Shown here in pieces: positions 1 to 12,000 of a stretch of 41,847 bases of DNA. Each line of letters opens with the position of its first letter. Positions within the stretch are counted from its first letter, which is position 1. Source of the stretch: Elusimicrobiota bacterium (lineage in GTDB: Bacteria > Elusimicrobiota > Elusimicrobia > UBA1565 > UBA9628); contig JAUYSH010000138.1 of the NCBI GenBank assembly GCA_030696455.1, positions 1 to 41,847 on the forward strand, read 5' to 3'. The notes beneath the pieces were generated by a model. That model saw only the letters and a program-made list of their open reading frames with translations. It made no database searches and was not told the origin of the DNA. Made by a program: the position numbers and the translations under genes.

Positions 1-2
1 AG

Positions 3-3000
3 GCCTACGTCTACGGCTCGACGTTCGCGTCCAACGGCACCTACGGCGCCGAGGCGGGGTCGGCCGTCGGGACTTTGAGGATCACGACGGCGGCCTTCAC
101 GAGCAACGTCTCGGGCGTCGTCCGGATTCATCCGCAGGCCGTGCTGGAACAGGCCGGAATCCTCAACGCGACCGGCTCGCCGATCAACGGCATCGACGTT
201 GCGGCTGGGAACCTGACGCAGCAGCGCTCTTGGATGAAGGGGCTCCCGTATGTGATCCGCTCGGGCGAGGTGTCCTTCACCGGCGGCGGCCTGACCATGC
301 TCCCCGGCGCCGTCGTCAAGCTCAAGGGCATCGGCGCGACGCTCGGCGCCCTGCGCTTCTCAGGCGGCACTTTCAACGTCGCGGGCACGGAAGCCGAGCC
401 CGTCGTGTTCACCAGCCTGCTTGACGACGCCTTCGGGGGGGACACCAACAACGACGGCTCCGCGACCATGCCGGCGAAGTCGGACTGGCACGGCATACGC
501 CTCCTCACGGTGTCGGCGGTGAGCTCGATCGACCATGTCATCGCGCGCTACTCCGGGGCGGGCAACATCGGCACCTTCGACCTGTCGAACTCCACGGCGA
601 CGATCAGCAACAGCGACCTTACCCAAGGCGGCCTCGCCGGCGCCCACGTCAACAGCGGAGCCTCGCTCACCGTGCTCAACTCGGACGTCAAGAACAACTT
701 CGACGGCGTGCGCGCCAGCAATTCGAAAGTGACGATCCTGAACTCCTCGCTCTCGGGCAATACGAGCCGGGGCGTCAACGTCGTCTCGGCGAGCCTCGGG
801 CCGGTCCAAGCCGCGTACAACTGGTGGGGGAGCCCCTCCGGCCCCGCGCATGCCGGCAACCCCGGCGGCGCCGGCGACTCGGTCACCGACAACGTGAACT
901 ACGTTCCCTTCCAAGGCTCCGAGCCCAGCAACGTCCTCCCGACCGTCGTCTCCGTGACCTTGCTCGACCCGACGCCCGCGCGCCCCGGCGTCACGGTCCG
1001 CCTGCGGGCCTTCTTCAATAAGGACATGAACCCCCAGACCTTGCCCACGGCGACCTACGGCCAGGCCTCGCCGTACACGGACTACGCGGTCATGGCCGGG
1101 ACCTGGACCTCGAACTCGACCTACGAGGCGTCCGCGACGATCCCGGCCGAGGCGGCCGACGGCGCCTATACGCTCCGGCTCGCCGGCGCGGCCGACTTCG
1201 CCGGCAACCAGATCTCGCCGAGCGAGTCCGCCTACTACACCGTCGACGGCACCCCGCCCGGGGCGCCCGCGATGACGTCCGCCTTCTCCCTCGCCGGAGG
1301 CACGGTGGCCTTGTCCTGGCAGGCGCCCGCCGGCGAGGCCGCCGCGGACTACCGCCTCTACCGCTCCACCGAGGACTTCAACTCGGTGTCGACGATGACC
1401 CCCGTCCGTGTCGGCATCGGCACGACCTCCGCCTCCGACCTGCCGCCCGAGGACGGCTCCTACTACTACGCGGTGACGGCGCGCGACGCCGCGGGCAACG
1501 AGGGCCCGGTCTCGGACCGCCTCGTCGGCGTCTCCCTGCGGGCGCCGACGTCGCCTCCCGAGGACCTCGCGGCGCTCGCGGACCTGCCCGGAAGCCGGAT
1601 TCTGCTTTCGTGGGGCCCGCCCTCGACCGGCACCGCCGCCTCCTACTCCGTGTTCCGCTCGAGCTGGGCGTTCCCGGCCACGGCCGGCCTCACCGCGCTG
1701 CGCGCCGGCGTCACGACCACTCTGATCGCCGACGACCTGACGGCCGACGGGACCTATTTCTACCGGGTCGAGGCCCTGGATGCGATCGGCAACCGCAGCG
1801 ACTCGGCGGGACCCGTCTCCGCCCTGTTCGACGTCCATCCGCCCGTCATCACCTTCGCGGGCGTGACGGCCGGCCAGCATAGCCGCTTCGACCTGCTCCC
1901 GGCCGCCGTCATCGCCGACTTCAGCGCGGTCGTCTCGACAATGACCCTCAACGGGGAGCCTTTCATCAGCAGTACGACGATCTACCAGGCCTTGAACCAG
2001 ACCGTCTCCGAGGGGGGCACGGCGTCTTTGACGTGCTCGGAAGGGACGATCCGGAGCTTCAGCTCGGTCTGGGCGACGAGCTGCGGCAATCCCAAGAACT
2101 GCGGGACGTGCGCCATCGGTGGTACGTCCTGCAACGTCGTCTACAACAACTCGCTGTGCGGCGACGTCGCGCCCGGCTGCTCCAAGGACGGCCGCCTCGC
2201 GATCGACTGCGGCTACACCACCACCTTGACCGAGCCCGGCACCTACTTCCTGGCGGTGCAGGCCCAAGACGTCTTCCTCCATGCCAGCTCCGCGAGCGTG
2301 AGCTTCGCCATCGACAAGACCGCGCCTTCGATCGCGGTGACCTTCCCGGCCGACGGCGCCTTGCTCAACGCGAACGCGACCGTCGCCTACTCCCTCTTCG
2401 ACGACTTCACCGCCACCGGCTCCCTCATCGTGCGCAACGGCGCCAACCAGCCGCCGCCCTTCGTCTTCACGTCCGAGGGCCTCAACGCCGTCTCGCTCAC
2501 GGCGACCGACCTCGCCGGCAACGTCGGCACGGCGACCTCGACCTTCACGCTCGACAAGACCGCGCCCACGGGCGTGACCGACCTGCGTATCGGCGACGTG
2601 CGCGTAGGCGAGTTGGACCTGCTCTGGACCGCGCCGTCGGACGCGCTCTCGGGCGTGGCGGGTTACCTCGTGCGCCTGGCGACCTATCCGATCACGGCCG
2701 GCAACTTCCTGGCGCTCCCCGCCTCGCAGGCTCCCGCCGTGCAGTCCTCCGGGACCGCGATCCTCCAGACGGTGACGGCCGACACCGCAAAGACCTTGTA
2801 CTTCGCGGTGCGCTCGACCGACGCCGCGGGCAACCTGTCGCCGCTCTCCAACCCGGTGTTCCTCGACACCGATCCGCCGCTGATCACCTCCGTGAGCCCG
2901 CCCCTCGGCGCGACCGTCTCGCGCCCGACGCGCATCACGGTGTCGGCGACGGACCTCTCCGGGGTCGCGAGCGTGGTCTTCGCCATCGACGGCGTGGCCG

Positions 3001-6000
3001 TCGCCACGCGGACCGCGGCGCCCTACGAGTACGACTGGGCCACGATCCCGCTGGCCGACGGCGAACACACCGTCGAGCTGCGCGCGACCGACGCGGCGGG
3101 CAACTCCGTCGTGCTCCCCGGCTTCTATACCTTGCACTACGCGCCGCCCGCGTCCCCGGTCGTGACCTCGCCGGCGAGCGGGTTCTCGACCTTCGTCGCC
3201 ACCGTGACGGTGACCGGCTCGGTCGAGCCCGGCACCACGGCGCAGGTCCGGGTCAACGGCGTACCTTCCGGCTCGGCGTACGCGCCCTCGGGTTCTTTCT
3301 CCGCCCAAGCCGTCCTGCCCGTCGAGGGGGACTACCAAATCACCGTCGTCGCGACCGACGCCAAGGGCCAGAGCAGCCCCAGCGCCTCGCGCACCGTCTT
3401 CTACAACCTCGCCCCGCCGAATCCTCCCGCCGGCTTCTCCGCCGAGACGCGCGCCGCGGGCAAGATCCACCTGAGCTGGGACGTTCCCGGGGGCAAGGCC
3501 CCGGTCTCTTACCGCCTCTACCGCTCGCCAAGCGCGGTCGCCCTGTCCCCGGGCGTGACGCCCGGCGCGGGCCTGAGGATCGCCTCCGGCTTGACCGCGA
3601 CCGAGCTCGACGACACGCCCGCCTCGGACGGCGTCTACTACTACGGCGGGACCTCGCTTGACTCGAGCGGCAACGAGAGCGCCCTCTCCGAGGTCTCCTC
3701 GGCCCTGTCCGACCGCGCAGCACCCTCCGCCGCGATCGCGCTTGGCACCGGGACCGTGGGGCCCGGCGCGCACCCACTCACGTTGACCTTGACCAAGCCC
3801 CTGGCCTCGGTGCCGATCCTCCTCTTCGTCGCCAATGGAGCCGGACCCTCCGCCGTCTCGCTGTCCGCCTCGAGCCCGACCGTCTGGACTGGCACGCTGA
3901 CGGTCACGGGCGCCACGCCCTACGGCCCCGCCGTCTTCCAGTTCCAAGGTACGGACTTCGCCGGCAACGCCGGCACGACCATCACCTCGGGGCGGACCCT
4001 TTTCGTGGACAACCGCGGGCCAGTCGGCGCCGTGACCTTGTACCCGTTCCCGCCGCTCAAGGCGGGCGAGGCGGACCTGGCGCTCGTCCTCGACGAGCCG
4101 GTCGTCTCGACGCCCTCCCTGACCTTCGTCACCGCGGCCGGGACGACCGTGACGGTGGCACTCGAAGGCGCGGGGACCACCTGGGTCTCGACGTTCGCGG
4201 TGCCCTCCGGCGCGGACGGGACGGCGGTGTTCCATTACTCCGCGGCCGACGCCCTGGGCAACGCGGGGACGACGCTCTCCTCGGGCGGCAGCTTCGCCAT
4301 CGACACGACGCCCACCGGCCCGCCGTTGTCCCTGGGCGCCGTCTCACGCCCGGCCGGCGTGATCCGCCTGAGCTGGAGCGGCCCCATCGGCGAGGCGGCC
4401 GCCGCCTACCGCGTCTACCGCGACAGCGCCGCCTTGCCGGGGACCGTGGCCCCGTCGGGCGATCAGACCGGCCATCTCGACGACCTGCCGCCCGCCGAAG
4501 GCGCCTACACCTACGAGACGTCCTCTTTCGACGCCGCCGGCAACGAGAGCGCGCGCTCCAACCCCGCCGGGGCCCTCTCCGACGCGACGCTTCCCTCGGC
4601 TCCGGCCGGGTCCACCGCGACGATCAACGCTTTCGGTCGCGCCGAGGTTTCCTGGTCGACCGTGGCGGGGGAGACCTACCGGGTGCGCCGCGCCACCTAC
4701 GCCGCGGCGAGCTACGCCTTGGCCCCCTTCGTGGTCGTCTCGCCGCCGTACGTGGACACGCCGCCGCAGAACGGCCTCATTTACTACGCGATCGAGGCGC
4801 TCGACGCCGCGGGCAACGTCTCGGCCTCGGCCTCGGTCGCCACCGTGTTCTTCGACCGCGCCCCGCCCGTCATCTCGGTCACGGGCGTCGCGGAAGGCGG
4901 CCTGTACAACGCGCCGGTGTTCCCCGTCTACTCCGCCTCGGACCCGGCCCTCGACGAGGGCTCCGTCGCCGCGCTGCTCAACGGCGCTTCCTTCGTCTCG
5001 GGCTCCGCGGTCTCCGGCGAGGGGGACTACACCTTGCAGGTCACGGCCGCCAACCTGGCCGCCATCTCCTCGACCGTGACGGTTCACTTCACCCTCGACC
5101 GCTCCTCTCCCGCCATCTCCGTCGCCGGCGTCGTCTCCGGCCAGGCCTATCAGCAGGCCGTGATCCCGGTCGTCGCCGTCACCGACCCGCGCCTGGGCGC
5201 GGTGGTCCTCACGCTCAACGGCGCGGCCTACGCGGCTGGCACGCCGGTCTCCGCCGACGGCGCCTACTCCTTGGTCGTGACCGCCCGCGACCTGGCGGGC
5301 AACGTGGCCTCGTCTACGACCACCTTCACGCTCGACCTGCCGCCCTCCGCCCCGCCGGGCTTCAGCGTCGCCATCGAGGAAGGACTGGGGGCTACGCTCA
5401 CCTGGCAGAACCCCGCCGCCGACGTCGCGGGCTATCGCGTCTACCGCGACGGCGTTCCTCTGCACCAGGGCCTGCTCTCCCAGGCGCTCCTGTCCGATCC
5501 GGCCTTCGTATTGGGCTCGGCCCGCCTTTACGAAGTCGCGGCGGTGGACGCCGCCGGCCAGGAGGGCGCGCGCGCCAAGGCCACCATCCCCGCGGCGACG
5601 GTCGTGCTCGAGTCCTTCGGCTCGGTCGACGGCGGCGCCGCGTACCTGACGCGCGGGTTCTTCGACAGCGTGCGCGTGCGCCTCGCCAATTCCTCCGCCT
5701 CCTCCAAGCTGCTCGGGCCGACGAGCCTGACTATCCTGTCCAACGGCGTTCCTTCCACGTCCGGCTCCGCCCCGTCCGTGACCGTCCCGGCCGGCGGCCA
5801 ACTGACGAGCGAGGGCGTCCTCATCACGCCGCTGAGCTTGTCCGGCGCGGCCGCCGTGCGCGCGACCGTCTCCCTGCCGGTCGAGCCGGGCGCCTCCGCG
5901 ACCATGCGCCGCACCTTCCCCGTCGCCGCGCGCGACCCGCGCGAGCCGATCCTGGAGGTGTTCTCCGGCGCCTTGGTGCGCGGGGCGAACGCCAATGTCC

Positions 6001-9000
6001 AGGTCAAGGTCAACAATCAGGGCTCCGCACCCCTGCAGGTCCTCAGCGCCGTGCCGAGCGACCTGCTCGTCGAGCTGCGCACGCCCGAGGGCACGGTCCT
6101 CTCCACCTCGCGCCTGAGCCAGACCGGCAACGGCGCCGCCGCCTCGCCCTCCGGCTGGTTCGTCGCGGTGCCGGGCGGCTCAAGCGTCATGCTCGACCCC
6201 GTCGCCGTCTTCGTGCCGGATTCCGTGGGCGTCACCGCGCAGATCCGCGCGCGGGTCGACCGCGTGTTCACGAACCTGGTCTCGGGCGGGGTGCAGGGTC
6301 CGCGCTCCTTCGAAACGGTCAAGACGCTCTCCGGCGTTTCGGCTCCGCCCTATCGCGCGGCGGTCCGTGCCCAGCAGCCGCTCTACGACCAGGCCTCCAC
6401 CATCCTCCTCGTCGGCGAGGCGCTCGATCAGGAAGATGGCTTGGTCCCGGGCGCCACGGTCCAGATCGGCGTCTCCCTGCGCGGCTTCGAGCGTCTGGCG
6501 AGCACCCGCACCGATGAGACCGGCCACTACCAGCTCACCTTCGCGCCCGCGCCGTCCGAGGCGGGCGCCTACACACTCTGGGCGGCGCACCCCTCGGTGG
6601 TCGACCGCGCGCCGCAGTCGAGCTTCACGGTCGTGGGCCTCGCCTTCCAGTTCTCCGACTTCACGACCCGCCTCACGCAGAACTCAGCGACGCCCTTCCG
6701 CGTGAACCTCACCAACTCCGGCCAGACCCGGATCGAGGGGCTCTCCGCGTCGGTCATCTCCTCCGCGGTCCTCTCGGGCGCCTCGCTGACGCTCGACGCG
6801 GCCTCCTTGCCCGCAGCGCTCGACGCGGGGCAAAGCGCCAGCCTCTCCTTCACCGGCTCGGCGACGGGTGCCTCGGCTTTGGGCCGCTCGCGCTTCGCGG
6901 TGCGGGTGACCGAGTCCCACGGCTTCATCCGCGAGTTGCCGGTCAATGTCGATGTCGCGGCGGCGCTTCCCGTTCCAAGCGCCGTCCCCCAGGCGTTCAA
7001 CGTGGGCGTGCGCGCGGGCCAGGTCCGGCGTCTGGAGACCCGCCTCAAAAACCTCGGCAACCGCGACTGGCAGGGCGTGACGCTCTCCGCGCCGGCGCTT
7101 TCCTGGGCGCGCATCGACGGCCCGACCTCGCTCGGAGACATCCCGCCCGGCGGCGAGAAGCTGGTCGCGATCGTGCTCGAGCCGCCGACGGGCCTTCCGA
7201 GCCAGGCCTACGCGTCGAACCCGCTCGTCACGGTCAGCGCGCTCAACGCGGCGTCCGTGCCGCTCAACACCCTGATCACCGTCACGGCGTCCGGACAGGG
7301 CAACGTCGCCTACACCGTCATCGACGCGGACAAGCCCCGCAACGCCTTCGGCGTCGGCGTTTCCATCCCGGGAGCGGAGGCGACCTTAGTCAGCCTCGAC
7401 GTGGCGGGCCTCTCCTTCCGCGCGACGGCGGACTCCAACGGTCTCGCGCGGGTGCTCAGCGTCCCGCAGGGCCGCTACTCCTACACCGTCCGAGCCTCAG
7501 GCTATGAAGATCGGACCGGCACGGAGCTCATCGAGCCGGGCGTCACCCTCGCCAAAGAGATCATCCTTCCGACGAATGTGATCACCTACGAGTGGACGGT
7601 GGAGCCCACGACCATCCAGGACAAGTACGACATCACGCTCGGCATCACCTTCAAGACCGACGTGCCGGCACCCGTCGTCTCGGTCGAGCCGGCGGTGCTC
7701 AACTTCGCGCTCGAGGGCGGACAAAGCGCCGACGCCCAGCTCACCTTCGAGAACAAGGGCCTCATCACGGCCACGAACGTCAGGGTCAGGCCGAATATCA
7801 TCGATCCCGCCGTCACCGTGGACTTTCCGTTCGACACGATCCCGGAGCTCCGGCCCGGGCAGAAGGTGACCGTGCCTTTCCGCATCGGCCTCATCCATGC
7901 CTCCTGCCATCCGCTGGACATCGGCGTGGACTACCGCTACATCGCGGCCTGCGGCATCGAGGCTGAAAAAGCTCTGCCGACGGTGAAGATCACGGCGGGC
8001 ACCTGCTTCAATCTTCCCACGGTGGGCGTCGGCGGCGGAAGCGGGGGGGGCTTCAGCAGCACTCCTCAAACCAGCGGCGGGGGCAGCGGGATAAGCCTCT
8101 CCGTTCCGGCGAGCTATATCAGCTTCGCGATGCCCCAGCCGCCTCCTCCCTCGGGCGGCGCGCAGGTCTGCCGCTCTCCGAAGATCAAGTATCCCTCCGA
8201 GTGCAACAACTGCGATCAGATCGGGAGCTACTCGAACCCCGGCGGGGACCCGCGCGTGCCGGAGTCGGATCTTTCGCTCTCGGTGCCCAAGTTCGGCGGC
8301 TCGCTCGACTTCACCCGCGTCTACGACAGCGAGGACTTCGATGTCACCGCGCTGGGTAAGGGCTGGACGCACAGCTTCGCCGCGCGGGTTTCGATGTTCC
8401 CGGTGGGCGTGATCTATTTCCCGCGGCGAGATCTCCTGAACACGGCCTCTGTGGAATTCACCAGCACCGGCGGCGCGCTGATGCGGGCCGATGCCGGCGT
8501 CGGACCTTTCGGGATCAAGGCTGAGGACTATGCCGAGCTGCGCACGCCTTCCGGGCGCCGCCTGCTCTTCCGGCATACGGGCAACGGGCAGTTCGCCGCG
8601 CCGGTGGGGGAGCCTTCGACGCTCGTTTTGGACACGGCGACGGCCAGCGGCTACACCTGGACCATGCCGGACAAGACCGTGTATCGCTTCAGCGCGGGGG
8701 GGCGACTCGATACCATTCAGGACCGAAACGGCAACACCGTGACGCTCGGTTATGACGGCTCCGGCCTTACCACGGTCCGGGACCCTGATAATCGGGTTCT
8801 TTACACGCTCGCGAATTCCGGCGGGAAGCTTCAGTCAGTGACCGATCTTGCGGGACGAGTCGTCACCTACGGGTACAACGGGCAGGGGCAGCTGTCGTCT
8901 GCCTCTGGGCCGAAGGGTAATACGAGCTATGGCTATAGCTCCTACGAGATTCCGGACTTGGACGCGAACGGATTCGCCAACGGCATTTTTGGGGCTTATA

Positions 9001-12000
9001 ATTCGGTGAGTCTCATGACCTCCGTGACCTCGCCAAATGGTCATGTCACGAGCTTCACCTACGGACCGGCGAATAAAGTGGTGGATTATCCCCAGATGCC
9101 GATGTTCCAAGCGGTCCAGGCTTCAGGAGGCGGTACCGGGAGCTTCGCTGTCGGCGATGCGGGCTTCGGTGCGGCTCCCATAACCATAGGCCGCGCCACT
9201 CCTCCCGCGGACAAGGCCTATTTCACCGCCCTAATCCCTATCGGCAGCAGCTACGTCGTTAATACGGATCGTTTCGCCCAGTGGTTCTTCTCGCAGCGAC
9301 TCCTGACTCTGAGCGAGAACGGCCCGTTAGGCAACTACTCATTCAGCCACACAATCGACGAGCTTATCGAGGGCGGCAAGACGATTGTAACCGGTCCCTT
9401 GGGGAGCAGTGAGACGCGAACGTGGGAGAATTTGGGAGGCAGGACTCACAGCACCGACGTTATAGACGCCGCTGGAGGCTTCACGAAAGTCGTCTATGAC
9501 GGGAATCGCAATCCTGCTCAAATAACTGATCGGGCAGGTCGTACTACGACCGTTGTCTACGATTCTAAGAACAATCCAACTCGGATAACTGACGCGCTCG
9601 GATTCAGCAAAACGTTGGTCTATGAACCTGCTCACAACAGACTTACGCAGATTTCCGATGCAAAAGCCAATCAAGAGAAATTCTTTTATGACACAGAGGG
9701 AAACCTCATTCGCGGGGAAAACGCGATCAGCAACGCTGTCACAATCAATTACGACGCCTCCGGCCTCGCTATTGCGATTACAGACCCGCATAATAAAAGC
9801 GTGATCATCGGACGCAACGCTGCCGGCTATGCGACCAACATCACCGACGCTCTGAACCACACTTCCCAGATCACGTATGACCCTATGGGCCGAGTGTCCA
9901 GGATACTCGACAGCGCCAACAGACCCACCGACTTCGAGTATGACAGTGACGGAAACGTCACTCGCGTCAATGACGCATTGAATGGATCCGCACGTTTTGA
10001 CTACGTCAGCGGTTCATTGGCTTCTGGGCGATTGCTCGATAGGCAATATGATGCCAAGAATCAGGTCACTGACTATGAATACGACGCTCGCGGCCGACTC
10101 ACTTCGATTGTTAATGCCCTAAATCAATCAAGAAGCTTGCGATACAATGATGCGAATGAAATCACGCAGGTAACCAAGCCGGATGGGACCACAGTTGATT
10201 TTGAATATGACAGCCTGGGTCGCCTGACTCGCAAATCTATTCCTGGCGACCCAGTCGTCTATGAATACGATTCCACTGGCAATCTTTCCAAGGCGGAAGA
10301 CGGCGACAGTGTGGTCCAGATCAATTATGACCCACTGAGCCGACCGACGCGGGTGATTCAAACAAACAAGACATCAAACCTTTCCAGTCAGATCGACTAT
10401 GAGTATGACCCCAATGGAAATCGGACGAGGATGGTGCTCGCTGCTAATCCAATCTCGTTGGCATGGAGCTATGTGTATGACAGTCTGAACAGATTGACGA
10501 GCATTACAAATCCTCAGAATCAGACATTCGCGTTCGAGTACGACTCCCTGAACCGAAGAACGCGGCTCGTATACCCGAATGGGATAGAAACCCTTTATTC
10601 ATACGACGGAGTCGGCCATATTCTCAGCATTGTCAATAGAAGGCAAATCGACTTAGTCGTGACGAGTTCATCCGTTTACACCTATGACAGCACAGGCAAC
10701 AGGCTGACGATGCGTGATTACGCTGGCACGCATGCTTATGGGTACGACGCCTTGCACAGACTTACGGGAGTGGACCATCCGAGCACGAGCGGCCTGCCGG
10801 CACTGAGCGAGGCATTCAGCTACGACTCCGTCGGAAATCGATTGGCCGATGCACAGAAGAATGGTTACAGCTATGACCAAGCCAATAGGTTGCTTGCCGA
10901 CTCCAAGTTCACATATGTCCATGATTCGAACGGGAATCTCATTAGCAAGACGAATCAGATAACGGCCGAGCAATGGCAGTACTCATTCGACCATTCGAAC
11001 CAGTTGACGGGAGTGGATAGTCCTCAAGGGACGATCCTCTATAAGTACGACGCCCTTGGGCGCAAAATTGAGAGAGTTGTATCGAGGGGCACAGAAACAG
11101 TCACGACGAGATACATCTACGATGCGCTTGACGTCTTAGGCGTGGCAAGCGGGACGAATCAATTGACAGATATTGTCACTCACGGTCCGGTATTTGACGA
11201 ACATCTATCCATCTTCACCCTTGCCGCGGGTTCGGAAACATTCTGGCATTCAGGGGCACTGAACTCGATAGAGGCGATAACGGATGGGGACGGCACCGTG
11301 GTTGCGCGTGTCGATTACCTCGCCTTTGGGAAGCCGCATATAACTGAACATCAGAGTGGCGCCTATCCGAGGCATCTCCCCTACGCCCAGTTCGGCGCGG
11401 AGTATGATGCCGACGCGGGTCTATATCATATGCGCGCGCGTTACTATCAGCCCGATGAAGGCAGATTTATTTCTGAAGATCCGGTCTTCCCCTTCGTTCG
11501 CGGAGACAACGCTTACATAGCGATGAACAACTCCCCTATCAATCGAATCGACCCGCTCGGTTTTTTGACTGACTCTGAAAACAGGCGGATGCAAAAGTTT
11601 CAGAACCAAGTAGCACTTCCAGCGAATGCCATCTCTGTGGTGGGAGCAATCGGTATTATCAGCCTCGCACCGATAGCAGGTCCCGCGGTCGGGGTACTTG
11701 GCGCCTATATCTTTGTTAGAGGATTAGCTGGAGTCGTTCTCAGTGCGAAAAACTTGTATATCGGTGAGCAGACTGGAGAGTATGGTCCGAATTCTCTGCT
11801 AGGCTGTGTCGCGAATCAGGCCTTCCCTAACAACCAAAACGCACAGAACGGCGCGGCCATTGTGGATCTTTCCATCGACTTGGCCACCGGAGCAACTGCA
11901 CTAAAGGCGATGGGCGCAATACGGACTTGGAAAAATGTTCAAGTGATGGGTGACTTTGGGCCGACGGGCACGGCAAAGAACTTGGAGAAATGGTCGAATC

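Noticed and set aside
360-4235. Long minus-strand open frame of about 1290 codons opposite the Ig stalk
   Set aside because: It is antisense to a clear coding frame, is Arg/Gly-rich without any domain, and is expected by chance in GC-rich DNA with strong third-position bias.
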